DNA of 64,000 nt, taken from Aeromicrobium camelliae (lineage in GTDB: Bacteria > Actinomycetota > Actinomycetes > Propionibacteriales > Nocardioidaceae). Position numbers and translations under genes: made by a program. Shown here piece after piece: positions 27,151-37,301 of this stretch. The stretch is from contig NZ_RQJX01000010.1 of the NCBI RefSeq assembly GCF_003850045.1, positions 1 to 64,000 of the forward strand, read 5' to 3'. The stretch's first letter is position 1; every line of letters begins with the position of its first letter. The notes below the pieces were generated by a model. It saw nothing but the letters and a program-made list of their open reading frames with translations, was not told where the DNA came from and made no database searches.

Positions 27151-28277
27151 CAGACGTCCGCGGCGGCGAGCTGGCCGCAGGCGCCGTCGATGTCGGAGCC
27201 GCGGGTGTCGCGCACGGTGGTGGGGATGCCCTTGGCGACGAGGCGGCGCACGAACTCGCGCTCGTCCTCGGGCCGCGAGGCGGTCCACTTCGAGCCGGGC
27301 GTCGGGTTGAGCGGGATGAGGTTCACGTGCACCCACCCCCAGTCGCCGTAGGAGTTGAGCACGTCGGCGAGCATGTCCGCACGCCACGCCTGATCGTTGA
27401 TGTCGCGCATCATCGCGTACTCGATCGAGACACGGCGCTTGGTGGTGCGGGCGTACTCCCACGCCGCCTCGACCGTCTCCGCGACCGAGAATCGCGTGTT
27501 GATCGGGACGAGTTCGTTGCGCAGCTCGTCGTCGGGAGCGTGCAAGGAGAGCGCGAGCGTCACGGGGATGCCCTCGCCGGCGAGATGACGGATACGCGGC
27601 ACCAGTCCGACGGTGCTGACCGTGATGTTGCGCGCCGACATCCCGAGGCCGTCCGGCGCCGGAGCGACCATGCGGCGCACGGCCCCGATGACGGCCTTGT
27701 AGTTGGCCATCGGTTCGCCCATGCCCATGAAGACGACGTTGGAAAGACGGCCCGGTCCGCCGGGGACGAGGCCGCGCGCCATCGCCGCGGCGCCGTCGAC
27801 GACCTGATCGATGATCTCCGCCGTGCTCATGTTGCGCTGCAAGCCGCCCTGGCCCGTCGCGCAGAACGGGCACGCCATGCCGCATCCGGCCTGGCTCGAC
27901 ACGCAGATGGTGGCGCGATCGGGATACCGCATCAGCACGGACTCGACGAGCGCGCCGTCGAACAGGCGCCACAGCGTCTTGCGAGTGGTGCCCCCGTCGG
28001 CCTCGAGCGTGCGGACCGACGTGAGCAACGGCGGCAACAGCGATTCGACGATGCGGTCACGGCTGGCGACCGGCAAGTCGGTCATCTGCGCGGGGTCGCG
28101 CTCAAGCCGCCCGAAGTAATGCGTGGCGACCTGCTTGACCCGGAACGGCGGCTCCCCCAGAGCCTCGGCGGCGGCCTTGCGCTCCGCAGCGTCGAGGTCG
28201 GCGAGATGCCGCGGCGGCTTGCCACGGCCCTTGGGCGGGGTCAGCACGAGCGGAAGGGCCCGGATCTGCTCGGTCAT
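27150..28277 (-). CDS. rlmN: dual-specificity 23S rRNA/tRNA adenine-C2 methyltransferase
   Basis: Radical-SAM enzyme that methylates A2503 of 23S rRNA and A37 of some tRNAs. The 375-residue protein has the cluster-binding [18 protein letters not shown] (C-x3-C-x2-C), [12 protein letters not shown], the SAM-binding region and the conserved C-terminal cysteine in the [15 protein letters not shown] tail. Two ATGs are possible; GGGAG lies about 10 nt before the second (28277) but overlaps the first too closely, so MTEQIRALP is taken as the start. It follows cdsA in the rpsB-to-rlmN gene order. Confidence 0.95.
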   Translation of the reverse strand: MTEQIRALPLVLTPPKGRGKPPRHLADLDAAERKAAAEALGEPPFRVKQVATHYFGRLERDPAQMTDLPVASRDRIVESLLPPLLTSVRTLEADGGTTRKTLWRLFDGALVESVLMRYPDRATICVSSQAGCGMACPFCATGQGGLQRNMSTAEIIDQVVDGAAAMARGLVPGGPGRLSNVVFMGMGEPMANYKAVIGAVRRMVAPAPDGLGMSARNITVSTVGLVPRIRHLAGEGIPVTLALSLHAPDDELRNELVPINTRFSVAETVEAAWEYARTTKRRVSIEYAMMRDINDQAWRADMLADVLNSYGDWGWVHVNLIPLNPTPGSKWTASRPEDEREFVRRLVAKGIPTTVRDTRGSDIDGACGQLAAADV

Positions 28278-28317
28278 AACGACCATTCTCCCAGACGCCC
28301 CCTGAACAGAACGAATC

Positions 28318-29163
28318 TCAGGAGACCGGCACGAGGAGGTAGAGGATGAGATACGCCACGGGGGCCACCGCGATGAGCGAGTCGAGGCGGTCCATCACAC
28401 CGCCGTGCCCGGGCAGGATCGTGCCCATGTCCTTCACCCCGATGTCGCGCTTGATGAGCGACTCGCACAGATCGCCGACGGTGGCCATGATGACCGCCGT
28501 GGCACCCAGGACGACGCCCACCCAGATCTCGCCTTCGAGGCCGTAGACCACGACGAGCGTGCTGAGGACGATGCCGGTGATCATCGACCCGGCGAAGCCC
28601 TCCCAGGACTTCTTCGGCGAGATGGTCGGGGCCATCGGGTGCTTGCCGAAGAACACACCCGCCGCATAGCCGCCGATGTCGGACGCGATGGTCGCGACGA
28701 TGAACGCGACGATCCGCCACGCACCATCGGGGTTGTCGAGCATGCGCACGACGAACGAGCCCATGAGGAACAGGTAGGCGAGGCAGAACACCCCGCTCGT
28801 GGCGTCACGCACGAACCCGTCAGCGCCGCCGGGGAGCCGGTAGACGAGGGTCGCCAGCACGGTGAGCGCCAGGACCGCCGCGGCCGTCTCCATGTCGTCG
28901 TAGTAGGCAACGCCGAGCATGACGAGGCCGCCGGCGAGCACGGGCGGCACCGGCACTCTGATGCCGGCCGACGCCAGGGCCTTGCTCAGCTCGAGGACAG
29001 CCACCGTCAGCGCCAGCGCCACGACGAGAACGAAGACGTCCTTGACGAAGAACAGTGACGCCAGGACCACCGCGACGAGTCCCACGCCGACGCCGATCGC
29101 CGCCGACAGATCGCGCCCGGCCCGCCCGGTCGGCGGAACGGGCGCGGGAGACTCAGATGTCAA
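28318..29163 (-). CDS. cdsA: phosphatidate cytidylyltransferase
   Basis: Membrane enzyme making CDP-diacylglycerol from phosphatidate and CTP, the branch point for phospholipids. The 281-residue protein has about eight hydrophobic helices and the family signature region near the end of the sequence, with [19 protein letters not shown] and the metal-binding [31 protein letters not shown], ending [10 protein letters not shown]. The start overlaps the frr 3' end by 11 nt. Product feeds the cardiolipin-type enzyme and other phospholipid synthases. Confidence 0.94.
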   Translation of the reverse strand: MTSESPAPVPPTGRAGRDLSAAIGVGVGLVAVVLASLFFVKDVFVLVVALALTVAVLELSKALASAGIRVPVPPVLAGGLVMLGVAYYDDMETAAAVLALTVLATLVYRLPGGADGFVRDATSGVFCLAYLFLMGSFVVRMLDNPDGAWRIVAFIVATIASDIGGYAAGVFFGKHPMAPTISPKKSWEGFAGSMITGIVLSTLVVVYGLEGEIWVGVVLGATAVIMATVGDLCESLIKRDIGVKDMGTILPGHGGVMDRLDSLIAVAPVAYLILYLLVPVS

Positions 29164-29710
29164 GGAGCTCGACTTCCTTGGCCTTGAGCGCCTCGTCGAC
29201 CTGATCGACGTACTTCTTGGTCAGCGCGTCGAGACGCTTCTCAGCACCGACGTTCTCGTCCTTGCTGATCTCGGAGTCCTTCTCGGCCTTGTCCAGGGCC
29301 TGCTTGGCACTGCGACGCACGGCGCGGATCGCCACGCGACCTTCCTCGGCCTTGGACCGGGCGAGCTTGATGTACTCCTTGCGGCGCTCCTCGGTGAGCT
29401 CGGGCAGCGTCACGCGCAGCACCTTGCCGTCGTCGGTCGGGTTGACGCCGAGATCGGAGTCGCGGATGGCCTTCTCGATCGCACTCTTCGCACCCTGGTC
29501 GTAGGGGCTGATGATGACGGTGCGCGCCTCGGGCACCTGGAAGCCCGCGAGCTGCTGCAGCGGGGTCGGCGTGCCGTAGTAGTCCGCGGTGATCTGCGAG
29601 AACATCGACGGATGCGCGCGTCCGGTGCGGATCGCAGCGAACTCCTCGCGGGTGTGGGCGATGGCCTTCGTCATCTTGGACTCGGCATCACGCAGGGTCT
29701 GGTCGATCAC
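29153..29710 (-). CDS. frr: ribosome recycling factor
   Basis: Splits post-termination ribosomes together with EF-G. The 185-residue protein has the standard length and motifs: ESKMTKAIAHTREEFAAIRTGRAHPSMF at the start of the three-helix bundle (key RTGRA), DYYGTPTPLQQLA, and the C-terminal RRSAKQALDKAEKDSEISKDE. The start is GTG at 29710, preceded by AAGGAG 8 nt upstream; a longer frame beginning at 29779 was rejected. It sits between pyrH and cdsA as in most bacteria. Confidence 0.97.
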   Translation of the reverse strand: MIDQTLRDAESKMTKAIAHTREEFAAIRTGRAHPSMFSQITADYYGTPTPLQQLAGFQVPEARTVIISPYDQGAKSAIEKAIRDSDLGVNPTDDGKVLRVTLPELTEERRKEYIKLARSKAEEGRVAIRAVRRSAKQALDKAEKDSEISKDENVGAEKRLDALTKKYVDQVDEALKAKEVELLDI

Positions 29711-29744
29711 GTCAATTGCTCCTTGTCGGGGGTCGCACGCAGGG

Positions 29745-30452
29745 TCATCCCGCGTGGACGAGTGTTCCGATCTTCTCACCGCGCAGCGCGCGGGCGATGT
29801 TGCCGTCGTTCTCCATGCCGAACACGATCATCGGCAGACGGTTCTCCATGCACAGGGCGAAGGCGGCGGCGTCGACGACCTTGAGGCCGCGTGCCAACGC
29901 CTCGTCGAACGTCAGTTGGTCGTACTTCTGCGCGTCGGGGGTCGTGCGCGGATCGGCGTCGTACACGCCGTCCACGCCGTTCTTGCTCATCAGCACCGCG
30001 TCGGCCTTGATCTCCAGCGCGCGCTGCGCCGAGACCGTGTCGGTCGAGAAGTACGGCATGCCCGCCCCGGCACCGAAGATGACGACGCGCCCCTTCTCGA
30101 GGTGACGCATGGCCCGGCGCGGGATGTAGGGCTCGGCGACCTGCGCCATCGTGATGGCGCTCTGCACGCGCGTCTCCACGCCGGTCTTCTCGATGAAGTC
30201 CTGCAACGCGAGCGCGTTCATGACGGTGCCCAGCATGCCGATGTAGTCGGCCCGGGAACGTTCCATGCCGCGCTGGCTCAGCTCCGCGCCGCGGAAGAAA
30301 TTGCCGCCGCCGACGACGATGGCGACCTCGATGCCCTCCTGCACGGCCTCGGCCACCTGAACGGCGATGCCGCTCACGACGTCGGGATCGATACCGATCT
30401 GCCCGCCGCCGAAAACCTCACCGGAGAGCTTGAGCAAAACGCGACGCGACAT
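29745..30452 (-). CDS. pyrH: UMP kinase
   Basis: Phosphorylates UMP to UDP; hexameric enzyme of the amino acid kinase fold, GTP-activated and UTP-inhibited in bacteria. The 235-residue protein opens with [25 protein letters not shown], then [33 protein letters not shown], and a C-terminal [17 protein letters not shown]. The start at 30452 fits the family and has TAGGCT 7 nt upstream; together with the terminator after tsf this makes pyrH the first gene of its own unit (pyrH-frr-cdsA-rlmN). Confidence 0.97.
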   Translation of the reverse strand: MSRRVLLKLSGEVFGGGQIGIDPDVVSGIAVQVAEAVQEGIEVAIVVGGGNFFRGAELSQRGMERSRADYIGMLGTVMNALALQDFIEKTGVETRVQSAITMAQVAEPYIPRRAMRHLEKGRVVIFGAGAGMPYFSTDTVSAQRALEIKADAVLMSKNGVDGVYDADPRTTPDAQKYDQLTFDEALARGLKVVDAAAFALCMENRLPMIVFGMENDGNIARALRGEKIGTLVHAG

Positions 30453-30459
30453 GACCACG

Positions 30460-30465
30460 AGCCTA
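30460..30465 (-). promoter_or_regulatory. -10 element for pyrH-frr-cdsA
   Basis: TAGGCT, 7 nt before the pyrH ATG; lies just after the tsf terminator on the minus strand. Confidence 0.55.
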
Positions 30466-30526
30466 TCGGATCGGCTCACGCAGCCTCCGGGGTGGCGAGG
30501 CGGTCCGCTGCGCGGCGGGAGAACGA

Positions 30527-30560
30527 CGAACGCCCCGCGGACATTTCCGCGGGGCGTTCG
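30527..30560 (-). terminator. intrinsic terminator after tsf
   Basis: A perfect 14-bp stem (30527-30540 with 30547-30560) with a 6-nt loop, 17 nt after the tsf stop, followed on the minus strand by TCGTTCTCC. It separates rpsB-tsf from pyrH. Confidence 0.75.
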
Positions 30561-30576
30561 CCTGGATCGGCCTGGA

Positions 30577-31392
30577 TCAGGCGCCGACCTCGATGTGCGC
30601 GAAGCGCTTGACGGTCACGCCGGCCTCGTCGAGGACCTGCTTGACGGTCTTCTTGCTGTCGGTCACCGAAGGCTGGTCGAGGAGCACGACCTCCTTGAAG
30701 AAGCCGTTGACGCGACCCTCGATGATCTTCGGCAGCGCCTGCTCGGGCTTGCCCTCCTCGCGCGCGGTGGCCTCGGCGATCTCGCGCTCCTTCTCCACGG
30801 TCTCGACCGGCACCTCCTCGCGGGTGAGGTAGCGCGGACGCATGGCGGCGATCTGCATGGCGGCGCCGCGGGCGGCGTCGAGATCGTCACCCTCGTACTC
30901 GACGAGGACGCCGACGGCCGGCGGCAGGTCGCTCGCGCGGCGGTGCATGTAGGTCGCGACCTGGCCGTCGAACGCGGCGACGCGGCCGAGCTCGATCTTC
31001 TCACCGATGACGCCGGCGAGGGCCGTGATGGTGTCCTCGACGGTGGTGCCGTCATCGAGCGTCACGCTCTTGAACGCCTCAGCGTCGGCCGGCTTGGCGG
31101 CGTCCGCGGCAGCGGCGAGACGCTCGGCTAGCGCGATGAACTGGTCGTTCTTGGCCACGAAGTCGGTCTCGGAGTTGAGCTCGACGATCGCGGTGCCCGC
31201 ATTGGCCACGAGGCCCGCGGAGGCCTCGCGCTCGGCGCCGCGCTTGGCCGCCTTGGCCGCCCCGCTGATGCGGAGCAGCTCGACGGCCTTGTCGAAGTCG
31301 CCGTCAGCCTCGGTCAGGGCCTTCTTGGCGTCCATCATCCCGGCGCCGGTGGCGTCGCGGAGCTTCTTGACGTCGGCAGCAGTGATTGCCAT
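30577..31392 (-). CDS. tsf: translation elongation factor Ts
   Basis: Guanine-nucleotide exchange factor for EF-Tu. The 271-residue protein begins [26 protein letters not shown] (core [15 protein letters not shown]), the N-terminal UBA-like domain, followed by [20 protein letters not shown] and the dimerisation/core regions, with [18 protein letters not shown] and [23 protein letters not shown]. The ATG at 31392 is used; the open frame upstream is unrelated. It follows rpsB by 34 nt, the universal rpsB-tsf pair, and is followed by a strong terminator. Confidence 0.97.
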   Translation of the reverse strand: MAITAADVKKLRDATGAGMMDAKKALTEADGDFDKAVELLRISGAAKAAKRGAEREASAGLVANAGTAIVELNSETDFVAKNDQFIALAERLAAAADAAKPADAEAFKSVTLDDGTTVEDTITALAGVIGEKIELGRVAAFDGQVATYMHRRASDLPPAVGVLVEYEGDDLDAARGAAMQIAAMRPRYLTREEVPVETVEKEREIAEATAREEGKPEQALPKIIEGRVNGFFKEVVLLDQPSVTDSKKTVKQVLDEAGVTVKRFAHIEVGA

Positions 31393-31426
31393 GAGATGTG
31401 TCTCGTTTCTGGGTCGTGTCAGATGG

Positions 31427-32365
<939 letters not shown>

Positions 32366-32536
32366 GGCCGTATTCCTTTCTGCCTGGTTCACGGCACCGT
32401 CGAGCGACGATGCCCCTGGCGTCCGGACCGACACGAGCCGCCCATCGGTGATGGGACCAGGCCGTGCCCCGCATTCGGCATGAGCGTCATACGGTGCCGG
32501 GCGCGCGAATTTCGCCTCGTTGGAGGCGATGCGGCA

Positions 32537-32542
32537 AGTCTA
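32537..32542 (-). promoter_or_regulatory. candidate -10 element for rpsB-tsf
   Basis: TAGACT on the minus strand, about 172 nt before rpsB, within a 13-nt block (32535-32547) identical to one at the ylxR start. It implies a 160-nt untranslated leader, a place where S2 autoregulation often acts; no leader structure could be confirmed. Confidence 0.4.
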
Positions 32543-32557
32543 GCCGTCCGGACCCCG

Positions 32558-33544
32558 ATGACGAAATCCACACGCCGACGGCCCCGGCTGCTTCTCCACA
32601 GAGCGTCGCTCGGCCCCTCGCGTTCGCGCCGCGCACGCCGATGGACTGGGCGCATGGCTCCACTCCCCGCGCTCGCCGCCATTGTCGTCGCACTCCCCCT
32701 CACGCTGCTTCCCCAGGACCGCTCCGCCTCATGGGAGTGGCCGCTGTCGACGCAACGGGTGGAGCGCGCGTTCGCACCCCCGCAGAGCGAGTACGGCCCC
32801 GGGCACCGTGGTGTCGACATCCCCGGTCGGCCCGGCGAGGACGTGCGTGCCGTCGCGGCGGGCACCGTCACGTTCGCCGGCCAGGTCGGCGGGATCATGA
32901 CCGTGACCGTGGATCACGGCGTCGAGCGGTCGACGTACCAGCCGGTGGCCGCCTCGGTCGCGCCCGGTGACGCGGTGCGCCGCGGCGACCGGCTGGGCAC
33001 GCTGCTGCCGTCACACCCCTCCTGCACGTCGACCTGCCTCAATCTGGGCCGACTGCGCGGTTCGGACTATCTCGATCCTGCCGACCGCCTCCGCGCCGAA
33101 GGGAGATTCCGCCTCATCTCGCCCGAGGGCCCGCCACCGGAACCGCCGTCGTGGAACGGCTCGGGACTCGTCAACCTGCTCGGCGGACCCATCACATCAC
33201 CGTTCGGGATGCGGGTGCATCCCGTGACCGGAGAGCGGAAACTGCATGACGGCGTCGACCTCGGGGCGGCGTGCGGTACGCCGGTCCCTGTACTGGCGAG
33301 CGGTCGAGTGAGCCGCTCGGAGTACCGCGGTGCCTACGGCGAGCACGTCGAGGTCGTGCACGCCGACGGGCGGGCGACGTCCTACAGCCACCTCAGCCGG
33401 CGACAAGCGAAGGCCGGGGATCAGGTGGCCGCGGGCGACGTCATCGGAGCGGTGGGGTCCACCGGCCGCTCGACCGGATGCCATCTGCACCTCATGCTGC
33501 TCGTCGACGGCGCGCCGGTCGACCCGTTGTCCGCGCAGGGGTAG
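32558..33544 (+). CDS. secreted M23-family peptidase with two LytM domains
   Basis: Cell-wall endopeptidase-like protein, 328 residues from the ATG at 32558 (or 296 from 32654). A basic N-terminus and a hydrophobic segment LPALAAIVVALPLTLL form a signal peptide. Domain 1 has HRGVDIPGRPGEDVRAVAAG but its second motif reads CTSTCLNLGRLRG, without the H-x-H zinc ligand. Domain 2 is complete: SPFGMRVHPVTGERKLHDGVDLGA, then SYSHLSRR and STGCHLHLML with H-x-H. So domain 2 is the probable enzyme and domain 1 a degenerate copy. It is divergent from rpsB, the usual place for an actinobacterial M23 gene. Confidence 0.85.
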   Translation: MTKSTRRRPRLLLHRASLGPSRSRRARRWTGRMAPLPALAAIVVALPLTLLPQDRSASWEWPLSTQRVERAFAPPQSEYGPGHRGVDIPGRPGEDVRAVAAGTVTFAGQVGGIMTVTVDHGVERSTYQPVAASVAPGDAVRRGDRLGTLLPSHPSCTSTCLNLGRLRGSDYLDPADRLRAEGRFRLISPEGPPPEPPSWNGSGLVNLLGGPITSPFGMRVHPVTGERKLHDGVDLGAACGTPVPVLASGRVSRSEYRGAYGEHVEVVHADGRATSYSHLSRRQAKAGDQVAAGDVIGAVGSTGRSTGCHLHLMLLVDGAPVDPLSAQG

Positions 33545-33555
33545 CACCGGGTCAC

Positions 33556-34476
33556 TCAAGCACGGGGGTGTGCCTGCCGGTAGGCGGCCCGGAGACGTTC
33601 GTTGCTGACGTGGGTGTAGATCTGCGTCGTACCGAGCGAGGCGTGACCGAGGATCTCCTGCACCGAGCGCAGATCCGCGCCACCTTCGAGAAGGTGGGTG
33701 GCCGCGGTGTGGCGCAAGCCGTGGGGACCGAGATCGGCGACGCCCTCGACGGCTCCGAGGCGGTCGTGAACGACCCGGCGCACGGCGCGCGGATCGATCC
33801 GGCCGCCACGCACACCCAGGAACAGGGCCGGCCCGCTCTGGGCCGTGGCCAGCTGCGGCCGGCCGCGGCGCACCCATTCGTCGAGCGCGGCTCCCGCAGG
33901 CGCCCCGTAAGGGACGGCGCGCTCTTTGCGACCCTTGCCGAACACCCGCACCACGCGACGTTCGAGGTCGACGTCGTCGACGTCGGCGCCCACGAGTTCA
34001 CCGACGCGGATACCCGTGGCGTAGAGCAGTTCGACGATCGCGAGGTCGCGCAGACTGACCGGATCGTCCTCGTCCACCTCGATCGCGTCGATGACGGCGC
34101 GGATGTCGTCCTGGCTCAGCGCCGGCGGGAGTTCGCGGTGCGCTTTGGGGCTGGCCAGCAGCGCACCGGCGTCGTGCTCGGCTCGACGGGTCCGGGCGAG
34201 CCACGCGGTGAAGACCCGCGCCGCGGTCGAGCGGCGCTGCAGTGTGGTCCGGGCGGCCCCGCGGGTCTTGAGGTTGGCCAGCCAGCTGCGCAACGCGCGC
34301 AGATCGAGCCGCGCCGGATCGTCGATGCCGAGTCGTGCCGCATGCACCGCGAGACTGCGAAGATCGACGAGATACGCACGGACCGAGTGCTCGGACAGAT
34401 CGCGCTCGCGGGCCAGATGCGTCTCGTACTCGCCCAGCGTCTGCGCCCACCGCTCGCCGATCGCCTCCTCAGGCAC
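33556..34476 (-). CDS. xerC: tyrosine recombinase XerC
   Basis: Site-specific tyrosine recombinase that with XerD resolves chromosome dimers at dif. The 306-residue protein has an N-terminal SAM-like core-binding domain (LARERDLSEHSVRAYLVDLRSL) and the catalytic domain with all residues visible: Arg in LYATGIRVGELVG, Lys in FGKGRKERAVP, HGLRH, HASLGTTQIYTHVS giving the His and the nucleophilic Tyr. Start is GTG 34476, immediately after the moaD stop, so it is probably transcribed with the molybdenum operon here. Flanked by M23/rpsB and dprA genes in the usual order. Confidence 0.93.
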   Translation of the reverse strand: MPEEAIGERWAQTLGEYETHLARERDLSEHSVRAYLVDLRSLAVHAARLGIDDPARLDLRALRSWLANLKTRGAARTTLQRRSTAARVFTAWLARTRRAEHDAGALLASPKAHRELPPALSQDDIRAVIDAIEVDEDDPVSLRDLAIVELLYATGIRVGELVGADVDDVDLERRVVRVFGKGRKERAVPYGAPAGAALDEWVRRGRPQLATAQSGPALFLGVRGGRIDPRAVRRVVHDRLGAVEGVADLGPHGLRHTAATHLLEGGADLRSVQEILGHASLGTTQIYTHVSNERLRAAYRQAHPRA

Positions 34477-34731
34477 TCATCCCCCTGCGAAGGGCGGCAG
34501 GATGTCGACCGTCTCGGCATCGCCGTCGACCCGGCCCAGCGGCCCACGGCGCTCGCCGTCGACCAACACGGAGCACCCCTCCAGCACCGGACGTGCGGCG
34601 GGCGACACGGTGCTCAGCGCCTGCACCACGGTGCCGACCGTGGTGGGTGCCCCGAGCCCGAGTCCTTCGAGCGTGAACTCGCTACGGCCGACGGCGTGCC
34701 GTGCGGCGGCGAAGAGTCGGATCGTCGTCAT
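34477..34731 (-). CDS. moaD: molybdopterin synthase sulfur carrier subunit
   Basis: Ubiquitin-like sulfur carrier of molybdopterin synthase; its C-terminal glycine thiocarboxylate donates sulfur to precursor Z with MoaE. The 84-residue product starts MTTIRLFAAARHAVG and ends PPFAGG, the di-glycine needed for activation. The ATG at 34731 was chosen over a GTG two codons upstream because GGAGGG from the end of moaA lies 9 nt before it. It follows moaA in the same unit and abuts xerC. Confidence 0.9.
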   Translation of the reverse strand: MTTIRLFAAARHAVGRSEFTLEGLGLGAPTTVGTVVQALSTVSPAARPVLEGCSVLVDGERRGPLGRVDGDAETVDILPPFAGG

Positions 34732-34737
34732 GACCAC

Positions 34738-35769
34738 TCACCCTCCGATCTGGCTCATGGACCGTTCCGGAGCGACGAAACTGGCGTCGATGCCGTGCGC
34801 TGCGGGCTTGCCCCACATCGCGGCTCGCCACAGTTCGGCGATCTGCGCGTCGTCGGCACCGTCGCGCAACGGACCGAGCAAGTCGGTCTCGGTACGCGCG
34901 AAGAGGCAGTGTCGCACCGTGCCTTCGGCGGTGAGGCGGGTGCGCCGGCAGTCGGCACAGAACGGCTCGCTGATCGAGGCGATGATGCCGATGGTGCCGC
35001 GCCGGGTGCCGTCGGTGGCGAAGACGTCGAAACGCTCCGCCGGTGCCCCGTCGCGAGGCGCGGGATGCGGGCGCAGCTCGACGCCGCGATCCTCGAGCAG
35101 CTCGCGCACCTTCGCCGCCGTCACGAAGGTGGAGTGATCCCAGGTGCGGTCGGCGTCGAGCGGCATCTGCTCGATGAACCGCAGTTCGAAGTCGCGGCCG
35201 AGGCACCATTCGAGCAACTCGACGGCGTCGTCGCCGTCGTTGATCCCCGGCATGAGCACCGCGTTGATCTTGATCGGCGTGAGCCCCGCCGCTTCCGCCG
35301 CGTCGATGCCTTCGAGGACGCGTGGGAGCAGTGATCGGCGGCTCAGCAGCTGGGCATGCGTCGGATTGAGCGTGTCGAGGGAGATGTTGATGCGTTCGAG
35401 TCCGGCGTCAGCGAGCGCCTGCGCACGCGAGGCGAGCCCGACGGCGTTGGTCGTGAGGCTGAGGTCCACGTCGAGCGGCGCGAGTTCGGCCACGATCTCG
35501 ACGAGGTCACGGCGCAGCAGCGGCTCGCCACCCGTGAGACGGATGGACCGCACGCCCAGGTCTCGCACGGCCAGCGTGGCCAGCCGGACGATCTCCTCGC
35601 GAGTCATCAAGGCGTCGTCGGGAGCCAGCGGCAGACCTTCGGCCGGCATGCAGTACGTGCATCGCAGGTTGCAGCGTTCCGTCAGGGAGATCCGCAGGTC
35701 GTCGGCGACCCGGCCGTGGGCATCGACCAGGCCGAGACCCGCGCTGTGCGACACGACCGACTGGGACAT
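34738..35769 (-). CDS. moaA: GTP 3',8-cyclase
   Basis: Radical-SAM enzyme converting GTP to the cyclic intermediate on the way to cyclic pyranopterin monophosphate (with MoaC). The 343-residue protein has the N-terminal cluster motif LTERCNLRCTYCMPAEGL, the SAM segment IRLTGGEPLLRRD, and the C-terminal second cluster FCADCRRTRLTAEGTVRHCLF, ending SQIGG, the essential GG terminus. Its ATG follows the modB-modC stop by 5 nt, so it is coupled to molybdate uptake. Confidence 0.96.
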   Translation of the reverse strand: MSQSVVSHSAGLGLVDAHGRVADDLRISLTERCNLRCTYCMPAEGLPLAPDDALMTREEIVRLATLAVRDLGVRSIRLTGGEPLLRRDLVEIVAELAPLDVDLSLTTNAVGLASRAQALADAGLERINISLDTLNPTHAQLLSRRSLLPRVLEGIDAAEAAGLTPIKINAVLMPGINDGDDAVELLEWCLGRDFELRFIEQMPLDADRTWDHSTFVTAAKVRELLEDRGVELRPHPAPRDGAPAERFDVFATDGTRRGTIGIIASISEPFCADCRRTRLTAEGTVRHCLFARTETDLLGPLRDGADDAQIAELWRAAMWGKPAAHGIDASFVAPERSMSQIGG

Positions 35770-35774
35770 GTCCC

Positions 35775-37301
35775 TCAGTATGACCCGGACGACCCAAGAT
35801 GTGTGACGTAGGTCGTACGACCGCGCGTCAGGACCGCGTCCACCGGCCCCTCGTCCACGACGCGTCCTTCTTCGAGGACCACGACACGGTCGGCCAGGGC
35901 CGCGAGATCGGCCGCGTCGTGCGTCACGAGCACGACCGTGCAGGGGCCGAGCAGTTCGGCGAGCGCCGCCCGGACGTCGACCGCCGACTCGACGTCGAGC
36001 GCGGCGAGTGGTTCATCGAGCAGGACGACGCGGGGCTGGGCGGCGAGGGCACGCGCCACGGCGACCCGTGCCGCCTGCCCTCCCGAAAGCTGATCCGGGT
36101 ACCTGCTGCGCCACTGCTCAGCGCCGAGCCGACGCAGGACGCCTCGTGCACGGGCCCGCCGGCCGGAACCGCGCAGCGCGAACGCCACGTTGTGGGAGGC
36201 GGTGAGATGGCCGAAGAGGTGACCGCGCTGGGTCAGCAGCGCCACTCCTCGCCGATGCGGCGGCGCCTCCTCGACGGGGCGCCCGTCCACCGTCACCGCA
36301 CAGCCCGGCGCCTGGACGACTCCCGCGATCACCGACAGCAAGGTGGACTTGCCGGCGCCGTTCGGCCCCACGACGGCGACGGTCTCGCCCGCTGCGACGT
36401 CGAGTTCGACGTCAAGGCCGCGCTCGGGGACCGCTGCTCGGACCGACAGGGGGCTGCCCGGAGACGGGGCGTCCCACTCGACCGCAGCGACGTCCGGACC
36501 GGGCCGGCGCCGCCACGGCCCACTGCGCTGACGTCCGTACGTCAGGACGATGACCACCACCGCGACGACGAGCAGGAGCGCCGAGAGGGCCACGGCGCCC
36601 TCCGGGTCGGTCTCTCGCTGGAGATAGATCTCGAGTGGCAGTGTGCGGGTGACTCCCGGAAGGCTGCCGGCCGCAGTGATCGTCGCGCCGAACTCACCGA
36701 GTGCTCGGGCGAACACCAGAACCGTCCCGGCCGCGAGCGCCGGAGCGATCCGCGGAACGGTCACGCGCCAGAAGACCTGAGCCGGGCTGGCCCCGAGGGT
36801 GGCCGCCGCGATGTCGTATCCGCCGTCGTCGGCACGCAGCGCTCCCTCGACGCTGAGGACGAGGAACGGCATCGCCACGAACACCTGAGCGATGATGACC
36901 GCAGCGGTGCTGAAGGCCAGCTCGATGCCCCACGCTTCCAGCGTCGCCCCCAAGAGGCCTCGCCTGCCGATGGCGCTGAGCACCGCGACGCCGGCGACGA
37001 CCGGCGGCAGCACGAGCGGCAGCAGTACCAGCCCGCGCACGAACGCCTTGCCGGGAAACGAGCAGCGGGCCAGCACCAGCGCGAGCGGCACGCCGACGAG
37101 CACGCACACGACCGTGGCGACCGAGGTCGTGAGCAGGCTGAGTCGCAGGGCGGTGAGCGCGCTCTCACTCGTCAGCAGTTCGGGAAGACGCGTCACCTCC
37201 ACACGAGCGACGAGCGCGACGACCGGGAGCGCCATCGCCACGGTCGCGAGTGCGGCGATCGCGAGCGCCGACCGCGGCACGCCGACGGCACGGTGTCTCA
37301 T
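35775..37301 (-). CDS. molybdate ABC transporter, fused permease (ModB) and ATPase (ModC)
   Basis: One 508-residue protein carries both membrane and ATPase parts of a molybdate importer. Residues about 1-255 form a ModB-like permease with five or six helices and the EAA-type loop GYDIAAATLGASPAQVFWRVTVPRI; after a linker, the ModC-like domain has Walker A VVGPNGAGKSTLLSVI, signature YPDQLSGGQAARVAVARAL and Walker B RVVLLDEPLAALD. There is no stop or frameshift between the halves, and no ModC TOBE domain after the ATPase. It overlaps modA by 4 nt and moaA follows closely. Confidence 0.9.
   Translation of the reverse strand: MRHRAVGVPRSALAIAALATVAMALPVVALVARVEVTRLPELLTSESALTALRLSLLTTSVATVVCVLVGVPLALVLARCSFPGKAFVRGLVLLPLVLPPVVAGVAVLSAIGRRGLLGATLEAWGIELAFSTAAVIIAQVFVAMPFLVLSVEGALRADDGGYDIAAATLGASPAQVFWRVTVPRIAPALAAGTVLVFARALGEFGATITAAGSLPGVTRTLPLEIYLQRETDPEGAVALSALLLVVAVVVIVLTYGRQRSGPWRRRPGPDVAAVEWDAPSPGSPLSVRAAVPERGLDVELDVAAGETVAVVGPNGAGKSTLLSVIAGVVQAPGCAVTVDGRPVEEAPPHRRGVALLTQRGHLFGHLTASHNVAFALRGSGRRARARGVLRRLGAEQWRSRYPDQLSGGQAARVAVARALAAQPRVVLLDEPLAALDVESAVDVRAALAELLGPCTVVLVTHDAADLAALADRVVVLEEGRVVDEGPVDAVLTRGRTTYVTHLGSSGSY

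Noticed and set aside
35760-35790. CATACT 7 nt before moaA as a leaderless promoter
   Set aside because: It overlaps the last codon and stop of the modB-modC gene; 5-nt distance makes translational coupling the simpler explanation.
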